Below, piece after piece: positions 35,154 to 43,092 of a stretch of 62,097 nucleotides of DNA. The notes under the pieces were generated by a model. The model searched no databases. It had not been told where the DNA came from and saw nothing but the letters and a program-made list of their open reading frames with translations. This DNA is from an uncultured Schlesneria sp. Its GTDB lineage: Bacteria > Planctomycetota > Planctomycetia > Planctomycetales > Planctomycetaceae. Position numbers and translations under genes: made by a program. The stretch lies in assembly GCA_903858935.1 (NCBI GenBank), contig CAIOKO010000047.1, positions 1-62,097 on the forward strand. Direction: 5' to 3'. Numbering within the stretch: position 1 is the first letter of the stretch; every line of letters begins with the position of its first letter.

Positions 35154-35872
35154 TGCTTCACCTTTAATAAGAATCATCGACTGCCATCCTATCGAGATTG
35201 ATTGATTTCTGACAATCCACGTGCCGCTCGGTTGTTTCAAGCTGGCCCCTTCCCGGTATTTGGGAGTCAATACGGGCGCCGCGGTTTTGGACTTTTTCAG
35301 GTTTGAAACTTGACTCATCGAGTCAATTTTCAGGATTTCTGCAAAAGTAGCCTTATCGCTCCGCGAGAAGAAAGCCGAATTGCCATTGACCTTGTGATCC
35401 ATCGGGGCTTTCAAGTGCCAGTCGAGGTCTGTTGCAATTCGGCTATCGTCTCGGCGGAGCGAGACGGCTACTTGGTCTGAGGCAAAGCCTCGCTGGGGTC
35501 CTCGACAAAGCCGTGCTCTTTCCATTGAGATCGTTTCACGAGAAAGTGAGGCCAGGTGCCAATGTGGAAAGCAGAAGAAAAGAGACGATTTGAATTGAGT
35601 CGCGATATCTGGTGACCAAATTTGATCCCGCCTGGGCAAGCCAGGGCGGAAAGCTAAGAACGTGGATTGCGGTCTGCCCGATCAACAATTTGCCGCGTGC
35701 ACTGTTTCCGGCGAAAACGTTGTCGCTCGTTGAACAACCGACACATCTTGACTTTTCGATGTTCCGTGCCCGTCGTTGCCCACGTGCCGAGGCGATTCGA
35801 CTTGAAAACCAAACCCGACTTGACAATGCTCGCTACGATGAACTGTTCTGTCACTTGAATCAGGACTTACCT
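35154..35872. other. 719-base intergenic region with an inverted repeat
   Basis: No coding capacity I trust. It includes the long inverted repeat at 35343-35475 (separate entry), a small GAGGC-aaa-GCCTC hairpin near 35480, and a CCGCCTGG...CCAGGGCGG stem near 35629-35652. The last third carries the promoter region of the 35873 gene; I cannot assign a definite promoter. Confidence 0.5.
35343..35475. repeat. Long imperfect inverted repeat (dispersed element)
   Basis: The left arm (35343-35383) reads AAAAGTAGCCTTATCGCTCC and on to GCCGAATTGC. The right arm (35432-35475) reads TTGCAATTCGGCTATCGTCT and on to GGCTACTTG. These are near reverse complements over about 42 bases, with a spacer of about 50. 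Outer and inner ends (AAGTAGCC/GGCTACTT, GCCGAATTGC/GCAATTCGGC) match exactly. Looks like a small non-autonomous or REP-like element. Confidence 0.7.
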
Positions 35873-36517
35873 ATGCATCTCGGCATTTTGGTAACAGCGG
35901 TTTTCGTGTTCGCTCTCCCAGCACTTGCGAATGCACAGACGTGGACATCACCTGACGGTTTTCTTTCAATAACGCCGCCGGATGCGAATACATTTACAGC
36001 GATGCCTGAGCCACCGCCGCCATTCGTTGGACTTTGGGTATCCAATGACAATTCAATGAGGTTTGGCGTCACGACAATGCAAATCCCACCGACTATCAAA
36101 CTCATGCAGTCGTCGGCAGAGCAAGGACTCGCGAAAGAGATCGGTGGGCCGGTAACGCGACTGCCCATGACGGAAGTGTCCGGACACGAAGTTTGGAACA
36201 TGACAGCCACGGGTCCAACTGGCGAAGTCACGCAGGCAATGGTACGACACGGTGGTACGCTCTACAAAGTGATGGCAGCGACTGTCGGAAGTACCGCCGA
36301 CAATGAAACGGTCAATCGATTCATCGGTTCTTTGTCAATCGCGGAACAATCAGACGTACAACTGTCAAAACTATCTGCGGTTCAACCAGTTAAGGATCTC
36401 GGCGGAGGAGTCGATCTTCACAATCTATCGAAAACCATCGGTGGTGCAGGCGCTCTCCTCGGAATCGGGCTATTGCTATTCTGGGTAATACGCGGCAAGA
36501 ACAGCCGCCAATCGTAA
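35873..36517 (+). CDS. Exported single-pass membrane protein of unknown function
   Basis: About 214 residues from the ATG at 35873; a longer frame to 35612 is ignored because it lacks a signal. Signal peptide MHLGILVTAVFVFALPALANA, a beta-rich domain (WTSPDGFLSITPPDANTF, LWVSNDNSMRFGVTTM, GHEVWNMTATGPTGEV), then one C-terminal helix (GGAGALLGIGLLLFWVI) and a basic tail GKNSRQS. It is probably tethered to a membrane by its C-terminus. Family not recognised. Confidence 0.72.
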   Translation: MHLGILVTAVFVFALPALANAQTWTSPDGFLSITPPDANTFTAMPEPPPPFVGLWVSNDNSMRFGVTTMQIPPTIKLMQSSAEQGLAKEIGGPVTRLPMTEVSGHEVWNMTATGPTGEVTQAMVRHGGTLYKVMAATVGSTADNETVNRFIGSLSIAEQSDVQLSKLSAVQPVKDLGGGVDLHNLSKTIGGAGALLGIGLLLFWVIRGKNSRQS

Positions 36518-36541
36518 GAGTGCCAATGGTTCCAGCGGACT

Positions 36542-36922
36542 TTGGACCTGTCTGTAGGTTCCATCGCCCATGTGCTGGTCTCCGTGACCTTTCTTTTGAC
36601 GGTAGGTGCAGCAGACGTTGCGGTAGACGGCGACGCGACGGGATTTCGCGCGGATTTGGGAATGACCTTGTTGCGCATCAATGACGTAGATGGCAAGAAA
36701 CTGGAATCGCCCATCGACGTCGAATTCGGGCGGGCCAGCCGTGATGTGCGCAAGCCTACGGCGGGTGAACGGTTCGACTATTACGTGCATGAATACGGCC
36801 ACTTTGACGGGGAGGTGGAACCGCCGAAAGAGCTGAATATTCCAAAGCTGCCGGTCGCCAGCAATGGTTTTCATTACCAGAGGTATGTCACAGTGCACGC
36901 GTCGAATGCGATCCGAAAATAA
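36542..36922 (+). CDS. Hypothetical protein, start uncertain
   Basis: A 126-codon frame beginning with TTG; a GTG at 36572 or ATG in MTLLRINDVDGKKL are alternatives. The central and C-terminal parts have coding-like composition (GERFDYYVHEYGHFDGEVEP, ending VTVHASNAIRK), while the first 30 codons could be a hydrophobic leader or upstream non-coding DNA. The SUKH gene starts 18 bases after its stop. It may be a truncated or shortened remnant. No function can be proposed. Confidence 0.45.
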   Translation: MDLSVGSIAHVLVSVTFLLTVGAADVAVDGDATGFRADLGMTLLRINDVDGKKLESPIDVEFGRASRDVRKPTAGERFDYYVHEYGHFDGEVEPPKELNIPKLPVASNGFHYQRYVTVHASNAIRK

Positions 36923-36940
36923 TCTGCGGCAATTCCAGCA

Positions 36941-37387
36941 ATGACTCATCAAAAATGGACAGACCGTGTCAAGGCGTTGTCACCCGACTGTGAATTCTTC
37001 TCACCAGCATTGTGGGCTGATGTGACCTCGGCAGAAGCGAAACTTGGTGTCCGTTTTTCCGACGAATTAAGGCAGCTCCTGTTCGAATCAAACGGCGTAC
37101 ACGGAGAATATGGTCTTGGACTCATTTGGCCTGTTGATCGGATTGTTAAGGATAACCTGAGGTTTCGGGAAAACGTGGCGTTTCAGGAGCTCTATATGCC
37201 ATTTGATCCATTGTTATTTTTCGACGACGCAGAAAATGGAGACCAATTTGCGTTTTCAATACTCAAAGGGGAAATTCGGCGTCCCGATGTGTTTGCATGG
37301 AATCACGAAGACGACAGTCGACAATGGGTCGCTCCGTCGCTCGCGAAGTACTTAGAATCGTCGCTGAACGGCACTATGAAGTTCTAG
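36941..37387 (+). CDS. SUKH (SMI1/KNR4) superfamily protein
   Basis: A 148-residue protein with the SUKH fold signature: LGVRFSDELRQLLFESNG (helix and FxxxxxxSNG), GLGLIWPVDRIVKDN, and LFFDDAENGDQFAFSI followed by VFAWNHEDDSRQWVAPSLAKYL. SUKH proteins act as immunity partners for nuclease or deaminase toxins of contact-dependent systems, or as other adaptors. No toxin gene is recognisable beside it, so it is likely an orphan immunity gene or an adaptor. It is cytoplasmic (no leader). Confidence 0.85.
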   Translation: MTHQKWTDRVKALSPDCEFFSPALWADVTSAEAKLGVRFSDELRQLLFESNGVHGEYGLGLIWPVDRIVKDNLRFRENVAFQELYMPFDPLLFFDDAENGDQFAFSILKGEIRRPDVFAWNHEDDSRQWVAPSLAKYLESSLNGTMKF

Positions 37388-37409
37388 CGAGATTAAATCT
37401 CATGCATAA

Positions 37410-37713
37410 GGTGACGGTGATGGAATCGACGAATCCGAAACCCGTTCTTGCCTTTACGCCAACGGCGTTGCGCATCAAAGCCAAGGGTCGTGAGCTTCAG
37501 CGAGCGCACCCTGGGTAACATCACGCGAAGAGTGTTTTACACCAAAGGTGTTACATCGCTCTTTGCCCGCTTCGCGAACTCGTCTCGATTACGTCTTTGC
37601 GGTTACCGCACACTCGGATTCGTGTGAACCGAAGAATGATGTAACTCCGTTGGAGTAAAACCCCATTCTAAACATCGCGACCCAGGGTAGGTCGCATGGC
37701 GACCTACCCTGGG
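37410..37713. repeat. Dispersed-type palindromic repeat cluster
   Basis: This 300-base gap carries several hairpins: GCCAACGGCGTTGC, ACACCAAAGGTGT, ACTCCGTTGGAGT, and a perfect one at 37681-37713 made of CCCAGGGTAGGTCGC and its complement around ATG (15-base arms). GCACCCTGGGTAAC near 37510 echoes CCCAGGGTAG. The mix recalls the dispersed repeat block seen in many planctomycete intergenic spaces (general recall). No reading frame looks real. Confidence 0.7.
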
Positions 37714-37788
37714 CTGTGGTATGCAACGCCTTTGTCGTAAAGTCGAGGCAACCATGACGCTTGGGACAATTCTAGTTCGGCACGTTGT

Positions 37789-38220
37789 TCAGATGTTTGC
37801 CGCCAGCACCCCGATATCGACACGGAAATACTCTGCCAACTTGCGGATCATCTGGCGGCTGAAATTCTTCTTTCCTGACAACACTTCCGAAATTGAGGAT
37901 TTTGGCAAAGCGATGTCACTGCTTAATTGCGTCTGGGACACCCCCCTGGCGTCCATCAGATGACGTAGCATCTCACTGTCCGAGGCTGGGGCGATGGCAT
38001 GATGTTCATCCTCGTATGATCCCACGAGGTCGCTTAAGGCGTCGAGATAGGTCTCTGCGCCGTCATCGAGTGAGCCTCGAGCTAGTAAACGGTCCATAAC
38101 TCGCTGGGCTTCGGCGAGATGCTCGTCTGACTTGATCGAGGCCAAGGGGAAATCGAGCACAAGTTCCATGTAGGAGTCTCGACTCTTACCCTTCAGGCGG
38201 AACTGCGTATTGGTCGCCAT
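37789..38220 (-). CDS. higA: HigA-type antitoxin, Xre-family HTH regulator
   Basis: 143 residues from the ATG at 38220, with AGGAG seven bases upstream; the ATG at 38226, overlapping the toxin TGA, is two codons longer. The N-terminal half is the COG5499-type extension (AEAQRVMDRLLARG). The HTH is QTQLSSDIALPKSSISEVLSGKK, with FSRQMIRKLAEYF after. Antitoxins of this type neutralise HigB and repress their operon; two palindromes upstream of the toxin gene fit as binding sites (38646-38691). Confidence 0.9.
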   Translation of the reverse strand: MATNTQFRLKGKSRDSYMELVLDFPLASIKSDEHLAEAQRVMDRLLARGSLDDGAETYLDALSDLVGSYEDEHHAIAPASDSEMLRHLMDARGVSQTQLSSDIALPKSSISEVLSGKKNFSRQMIRKLAEYFRVDIGVLAANI

Positions 38221-38222
38221 AG

Positions 38223-38606
38223 TCATTCTCCTCGCTTCTTTTGTTTGACCGGCGCGGTTTTAGTCTTTTTAGTGGACTTTGTTGGAGGAGCGTCGTAGCA
38301 GCCGCAATCGGCCTTCCACTTGTCTTCGTCGTATTCGGCGTGGGTCATGCACCTTAAAACAAAGATCTTTTGGCTTGGATAAAGGATGCGTGTCACCAGC
38401 CGATATTTGTTACCGCCGATGTTGAAGACCGCGCAGTTCCCGACAAGGCTCGCCGATCCATATTCTGCTTTCACGTCCGACCACGAATGCCATGCCACAC
38501 TTTTATGGCTGACGTGCGTGTGCCACGCCCGCAAAGGGCCTTCGGAGTCCTCGCAGTTGGGGGTGACCCAGAAATCTCGAAGTCTCGTTTTTGAGATAAT
38601 CCGCAT
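38223..38606 (-). CDS. higB: HigB-type mRNA interferase toxin
   Basis: A 127-residue protein with the HigB core: SLVGNCAVFNIGGNKYRLVTR, followed by KIFVLRCMTHAEYDEDKWK. It is a RelE-fold ribosome-dependent endoribonuclease by family. The unusual part is a Lys/Thr/Pro-rich tail of about 25 residues after CGCYDAPP (KSTKKTKTAPVKQKKRGE), which is not needed for the fold. The toxin gene precedes the antitoxin gene, as in canonical higBA. The promoter and operators lie upstream at 38646-38691. Confidence 0.88.
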   Translation of the reverse strand: MRIISKTRLRDFWVTPNCEDSEGPLRAWHTHVSHKSVAWHSWSDVKAEYGSASLVGNCAVFNIGGNKYRLVTRILYPSQKIFVLRCMTHAEYDEDKWKADCGCYDAPPTKSTKKTKTAPVKQKKRGE

Positions 38607-38645
38607 CCGCGCCGACTCCCATCGTCTACACTTCGGTCTATTCTA

Positions 38646-38691
38646 GTTCGTGAAATACGAACAGGCAAGACTGTGTTCGCGTAATGCGAAC
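38646..38691. promoter_or_regulatory. Two HigA-type operator palindromes
   Basis: Two copies of GTTCG(T/C)-N5-(A/G)CGAAC lie 29 bases apart centre to centre: GTTCGTGAAATACGAAC at 38646-38662 and GTTCGCGTAATGCGAAC at 38675-38691. Each is a perfect 6-5-6 palindrome. They lie 40-85 bases upstream of the toxin start (minus strand), where the operon promoter must be. HTH antitoxins bind such sites, so autoregulation is the likely reading. Confidence 0.8.
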
Positions 38692-38853
38692 AATCTGATT
38701 CTGGTCTCGACCAATGAAACCGCTGTTGTCGACGAACTCGTCAACTATTGTTTAAACTGATTCCCTTTCGCCGTCCCACTACGAAGTATTATTCCAACTC
38801 TCACGACGAGTTATTTCCCCAAGGCTGATTAACGCTTAACAAAGGTCGACGCG

Positions 38854-40410
38854 ATGAAACGCCAAATGTGCGGATGCAATTCGTTGGTATTTGCTCACAC
38901 TGTTGATACTCAGGCTGTTCTTTTGGCACTCCTCGTTCTGTTTTGTCTCCCCGCAGCCCTGCAGGCTCAAGTTGATTATCACGACAGCGGCGAGCCCTGG
39001 AATCAGCGGGCTGATTCGGGGCCGGATGCCGAAGTTCCCGGCTGGTTTTACAACCTGGGAATCACGGGTCTGCGAGTCCAGTTAATGAAAGATGATCCCA
39101 AGTCGCTGCTCGTGAAGTATGTTTTCCCGGATTCTCCGGCAAGTAAACAAATCAAAGCGGGTGATCGGATCACCGGAGCCGACAACAAGCCCTTTTTGCA
39201 TGAACACCGCAACGGGTATGGCATGAAAGTGTTCGGGTTCCACGGACCGATTGCTGAGTTTGCCGATACCCTGGAAGCCGGCCAGGGGGATGCTGGAAAA
39301 GGTCAACTTTACCTGACGCTGCGGCGCGGTGGCGAGAACCGGAATGTGGTTCTCGATGTAGGGCAGAAATATGGGACTTATTCTGCGACTTATCCCGACA
39401 AGTGCCCGAAGTCAGATCTCATTCTTACGGAACTGCTGGACTATCTGGTCGCTCATCAGGACGAAGAAGGTTCGTTTGGCGACCCGATGCATAACACATT
39501 TGCTCCGCTGGCGCTGCTTGCGAGCGGTGAGACTCGCTACATGCCCGCAGTCGAACACTGCGTCCGCTATTTCTGCAAAACGACACAAGCCAAAGACCGC
39601 CGCGTGGCTGATTTGATTAACTGGCATTATATGGGGGCTGCGATCGTCCTCAGCGAATATTACCTGGCGACTCAGCAGGCGTGGGTGATTCCCGAATTGC
39701 AGGAGGTTCACGATTTTCTGATCTCGGGCCAATATCTTCATATGTCGCAGATCAATCCGATGGCCAGGAAAACACACCCCGATGACTACCCTAAAGGTCC
39801 GGCAGATTCTCATGGTGGGTGGGGTCACAATCCGGGTTTCGAGGGTTATGGCCCAATCGCCATGCTGACGGGGCAAGGGGCGCTGGCATACTCGTTAATG
39901 CACCGCTGCGGGATCAAGATCGACCGGACCCGTCACGACGCAGCTTATAAGTTTTTGAAGAAAGCCACGGGAGCGAACGGATATGTCTGGTATAAGGACG
40001 AAGTCGGCGGAGCGCCCCTTGACTGGGCCGACATGGGCCGGACGGGTGCTGCAGGAATCGCCAATTTCATGAGCCCTTATCCCGAACCCGTTTATCGGGA
40101 ACGCGCACTATTGCACTCAAAAGTGATCGGCGAACATCCGCAGAGTTTCCCGGATACGCACGGTTCGCCCCCGATGGGGATGGCCTACACGGCCTTGGCA
40201 GCGAATATCGAACCGGCCAACTTCCGAAAGCTGATGGATGCTAATCGCGGATGGTTCACGCTCGCCCAGTGCACTGATGGCAGCTTTTATTACCAGCCCA
40301 ATCGAGATAATGCTGGCTACGGTTCGGATGCTCGCATGACAGCGTCATCCGTCGTGGCGTTCATCTTCACTCTGCCAAAACACAGCCTGGCGATTAGCGG
40401 CAGAAAATGA
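38854..40410 (+). CDS. Exported PDZ protein with DUF6288-like alpha/alpha toroid
   Basis: A 518-residue protein. After a signal peptide (about 1-39, ending LPAALQAQ) comes a PDZ-like domain (about 68-170: LGITGLRVQL, VFPDSPASKQIKAGDRITGADN). The rest is an all-helical toroid (about 185-505) with GSFGDPMHNTFAPLALLASG, HGGWGHNPGFEGYG and GSFYYQPNRDNAGYGSDARM, like terpene-cyclase/prenyltransferase-type repeats. This fits the DUF6288 family of planctomycetes (tentative). The role is unknown, probably substrate binding in the periplasm. Confidence 0.78.
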   Translation: MKRQMCGCNSLVFAHTVDTQAVLLALLVLFCLPAALQAQVDYHDSGEPWNQRADSGPDAEVPGWFYNLGITGLRVQLMKDDPKSLLVKYVFPDSPASKQIKAGDRITGADNKPFLHEHRNGYGMKVFGFHGPIAEFADTLEAGQGDAGKGQLYLTLRRGGENRNVVLDVGQKYGTYSATYPDKCPKSDLILTELLDYLVAHQDEEGSFGDPMHNTFAPLALLASGETRYMPAVEHCVRYFCKTTQAKDRRVADLINWHYMGAAIVLSEYYLATQQAWVIPELQEVHDFLISGQYLHMSQINPMARKTHPDDYPKGPADSHGGWGHNPGFEGYGPIAMLTGQGALAYSLMHRCGIKIDRTRHDAAYKFLKKATGANGYVWYKDEVGGAPLDWADMGRTGAAGIANFMSPYPEPVYRERALLHSKVIGEHPQSFPDTHGSPPMGMAYTALAANIEPANFRKLMDANRGWFTLAQCTDGSFYYQPNRDNAGYGSDARMTASSVVAFIFTLPKHSLAISGRK

Positions 40411-40457
40411 AGAACATGTTGTGCAGACGTTTAAGAAGATCTGCGCACAACCGTTCT
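40411..40457. terminator. Likely bidirectional terminator hairpin
   Basis: GAACATGTTGTGC-AGA pairs with TCTGCGCACAACCGTTC around a 12-base loop. It lies between the stop of the PDZ protein gene (40410) and the stop of the convergent TIGR03067-like gene (40480). Confidence 0.7.
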
Positions 40458-40479
40458 TCACTCCGGACCGTGGATGTGA

Positions 40480-41271
40480 CTATTTTCGCTGATAGTTTAC
40501 CAAAAAGAGGGGAGTACCAGGTTTGGTCATGAACTCCGTCGGCCGGCTCTTGCCACCAAGGTCGTAGCAGATTTTCAAACCGTCTTTCGATAATTCACAA
40601 ATTGCCAGAATCGTTTTTCCCTTATTAGGGCCTTCAGTACCTGTGATGTCCATCGCCAGTGGCGTTTTGGAAGTATCCACCGACCACGTCCCCTGGTCAG
40701 CTTCTTTGCCGTTTTCGAACTGATATTGCTCAGTTTTTAGAGTCAGTTTCCAGTTTTTGAGGCTTTCCACGGGCAGCTTGACTCCTGCGAGTTCTGCATC
40801 CGCTGGCACCCAAACCCCTTCGAGGGATTGCTTCTCTTCAGCGCAACGTTTGAACACCCTTAACGAACAAGCCGAACCTGGTTTGGATAAGAATTCCGTG
40901 GGAAAGTCTTGATCTGCGGCGGCCATACAGCTTGTCAGAGTCTCTCCTTCAAGTTTGTAGATCCCTTTAATCTTCTTCCCGTCTGGAAGGGTGTCAATCG
41001 TCGTCTTGGGAACTCTTGTCGAATCGATCGTGAAAGGGATCTCTTTGGCCAAAACAGTCTGACCCAGATAGACAGAGTGCTTACCGTCTTTGATCACGAT
41101 ACGGATGTTTTTGACCGTCTCTGCCGGCATTTCTTTTCCATCCGAAACGGCGGATACGAGTTCCCAGGTCCCATTGAATTTCGCAAGTTCAACTTTCGAG
41201 TCTTCGCCGTTGGTAATGGACACCGACAACACCACGCCGAGAATAATCGTGGTACGGAATTTGTGTTTCAT
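40480..41271 (-). CDS. Exported protein with two TIGR03067-like domains
   Basis: About 263 residues from the ATG at 41271 (MKHKFRTTIILGVVLSVSIT signal peptide; AAGGTGA upstream). Two copies of a planctomycete lipocalin-like domain: the first FNGTWELVSAVSDGKEMPAE with KKIKGIYKLEGETLTSCMA, the second SLEGVWVPADAELAGVKLP with TILAICELSKDGLKICYDLG and the PTEF-xTKPG end. TIGR03067 domains occur in large numbers in planctomycetes, mostly of unknown role. A longer frame to 41439 lacks a credible start. Confidence 0.85.
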   Translation of the reverse strand: MKHKFRTTIILGVVLSVSITNGEDSKVELAKFNGTWELVSAVSDGKEMPAETVKNIRIVIKDGKHSVYLGQTVLAKEIPFTIDSTRVPKTTIDTLPDGKKIKGIYKLEGETLTSCMAAADQDFPTEFLSKPGSACSLRVFKRCAEEKQSLEGVWVPADAELAGVKLPVESLKNWKLTLKTEQYQFENGKEADQGTWSVDTSKTPLAMDITGTEGPNKGKTILAICELSKDGLKICYDLGGKSRPTEFMTKPGTPLFLVNYQRK

Positions 41272-41548
41272 GACTAGATCACCTTCGAATTGCTTGTCAG
41301 ACCAAAATTCCCATGACATTATTCTGAAGTACGCACAGTGAAAAAAACAGACTCGAATGGACTTCGATATTGAACTTGTGGTTTTCCGCACATCCATATG
41401 ATGGACCGGATGAGCCCGGGGTACGGCTTTCAATTCCATTTAACGAAGGTTCTTCGTTTCATACACGTAAAATGACCATCGAGAAGCAGATGCCTTCGGC
41501 CTTTCCAAAAAAACGTCATCGGCAAACAGAAACGAGAAGGACAATTCG

Positions 41549-42691
41549 ATGCTGATCCTGGTCGTTCTTTTCAGCCTTGTTTGGGTTCTTCTCTGTACCT
41601 TTCTCTACAAAAATCTTCGTACAAAACCTGAAATCCTGCTGGCATTAATTATCCTTTTCGCTTTACCTGCGGCGTTGTTGGGGTTTGCGTTGCAGTCAAC
41701 TCCACTGCTGATCCTGATCGTGGGAACGGTCGCATTTGTACTTGCGTTTATGTCGTTTCCAACTCTACCAAGCACATGGTGGTTCGGATTCCTGCTGACA
41801 ACATTGACCGGCGTGGGGCTGTTTATTGGAAATCTATCTGCGAAATCGTACTACGATCGAATCGCGGAAACACAAGCCGAGTTTCCACTCGAAAAACTGT
41901 CTGACCGACTTCCGGCACCTTCCCCATTCGTGCTCACCTCGGCGCCTGTCAGAAATGTTGAGCCGCCTCCTCAATTAGACGGAAAATACCAACTCCGTCA
42001 GCTCGGCCTGAAACTCTTGCATGACGATCAGTTGACGCATTTCATCAATAGTCCGGGATTTGGTAACAACCGGATGCCCCATCTGCATATGTTTCGATTC
42101 TCGAAATACGCTCCCCCTGGACGACCAGTCATCCCGATCAAGCTCGACTCCGGGCAGTATCAGATTTTCGAAGGGATTACGAATGCACGATTGAAGGACT
42201 ATCATGAACAGGGTGTAAGTGACTTCGTAAATCCAGAAGGGTACGGCTGGGTGAAAGAAAAACAGGCGGTCGCCGGATTTCACGAACACCAGTTTTCACA
42301 ACGGCCGTCGATCCAATGGGATGGTGTGTCTGAGAGGCGTGATCGATGGAACATCGTTCAGCTTCAGTTGGTGAGTCTGCTGAAGCACGATCCTCCAATG
42401 GTCTATCAGTCAGCCAATCTGCCAAGAATGGGCGAATTGAAAGACTGTGCCGTGCGACCGCTGACTTCATTTGAATCCAACGGGCTGGCGTCACTTCATT
42501 CGGGCGAATCGCCGACAATTTATACACTGCGCAACGACAGAATAGTGAATATGCTGGGTGCGATCCGCACACGAAAAGATTGCACGGACTGCCATCATGT
42601 CCCCGAAGGGACTCTATTGGGGGCCTTTTCGTACGAACTGCAAGAGATTGATTCCGTCAAATACGTGCCGCAAGAGACGATCGCCAATTGA
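41549..42691 (+). CDS. Four-helix membrane protein with C-terminal c-type heme site
   Basis: A 380-residue protein. Three to four membrane helices occupy about residues 1-95, the rest is exported, and a single CTDCHHVPEG heme motif lies near residue 353, followed by LLGAFSYEL. The heme site at the end after a long domain without other cofactors is unusual. Tat or Sec export of the loop is implied, with a heme attached by the Ccm system. Family not known. It could be a membrane redox sensor or an electron carrier. Confidence 0.65.
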   Translation: MLILVVLFSLVWVLLCTFLYKNLRTKPEILLALIILFALPAALLGFALQSTPLLILIVGTVAFVLAFMSFPTLPSTWWFGFLLTTLTGVGLFIGNLSAKSYYDRIAETQAEFPLEKLSDRLPAPSPFVLTSAPVRNVEPPPQLDGKYQLRQLGLKLLHDDQLTHFINSPGFGNNRMPHLHMFRFSKYAPPGRPVIPIKLDSGQYQIFEGITNARLKDYHEQGVSDFVNPEGYGWVKEKQAVAGFHEHQFSQRPSIQWDGVSERRDRWNIVQLQLVSLLKHDPPMVYQSANLPRMGELKDCAVRPLTSFESNGLASLHSGESPTIYTLRNDRIVNMLGAIRTRKDCTDCHHVPEGTLLGAFSYELQEIDSVKYVPQETIAN

Positions 42692-43092
42692 GCGGGCTGA
42701 TTGACAACGATCTGGCGTTAAAAACGATGATCTGCGGAGGCGGAGCCAAGTCCTTTATGGGACTTTGTTTGATATTCGGGTACCACGCAATCGTCGATGA
42801 TGGATTTCAAGCGAGATTCACTCGAGACGGCAACGGAACTTTTCAACGCATCCAGCGGCAGATCGTGCCGAAACTGACTGATGCCTTTCCGATAGGATGT
42901 GCAAGCACACGAATGCGATGTCGCAGCCTCTGGCCGCAGCGTGTCGGGATCGTGCGAAATCGTCTTACAGGCCGATATTTCGGAAGGGACATGTGGAAAG
43001 TGATGCTAATGCGCCCACAGTTCATCAGGGGTCGGATCTTTGAACTTGACGGGAACAATACCGGTATCGAGCAGTAACGACTTTTATCAATC
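42692..43092. other. 401-base gap, no convincing gene
   Basis: Short reading frames on both strands (for example 42688-43077 plus) lack a good start and coding-like composition. No hairpin or RNA seen. Probably regulatory DNA for the porin gene. Confidence 0.4.

Noticed and set aside
36476-36952. Minus-strand frame of 158 codons opposite the 36542 gene
   Set aside because: Composition is rich in His, Arg and Cys, no family features, and it lies antisense to a more coding-like plus-strand frame.
42688-43077. Plus-strand frame of 129 codons after the heme membrane protein
   Set aside because: Begins with a weak start overlapping the previous stop; no similarity, no leader, irregular composition.
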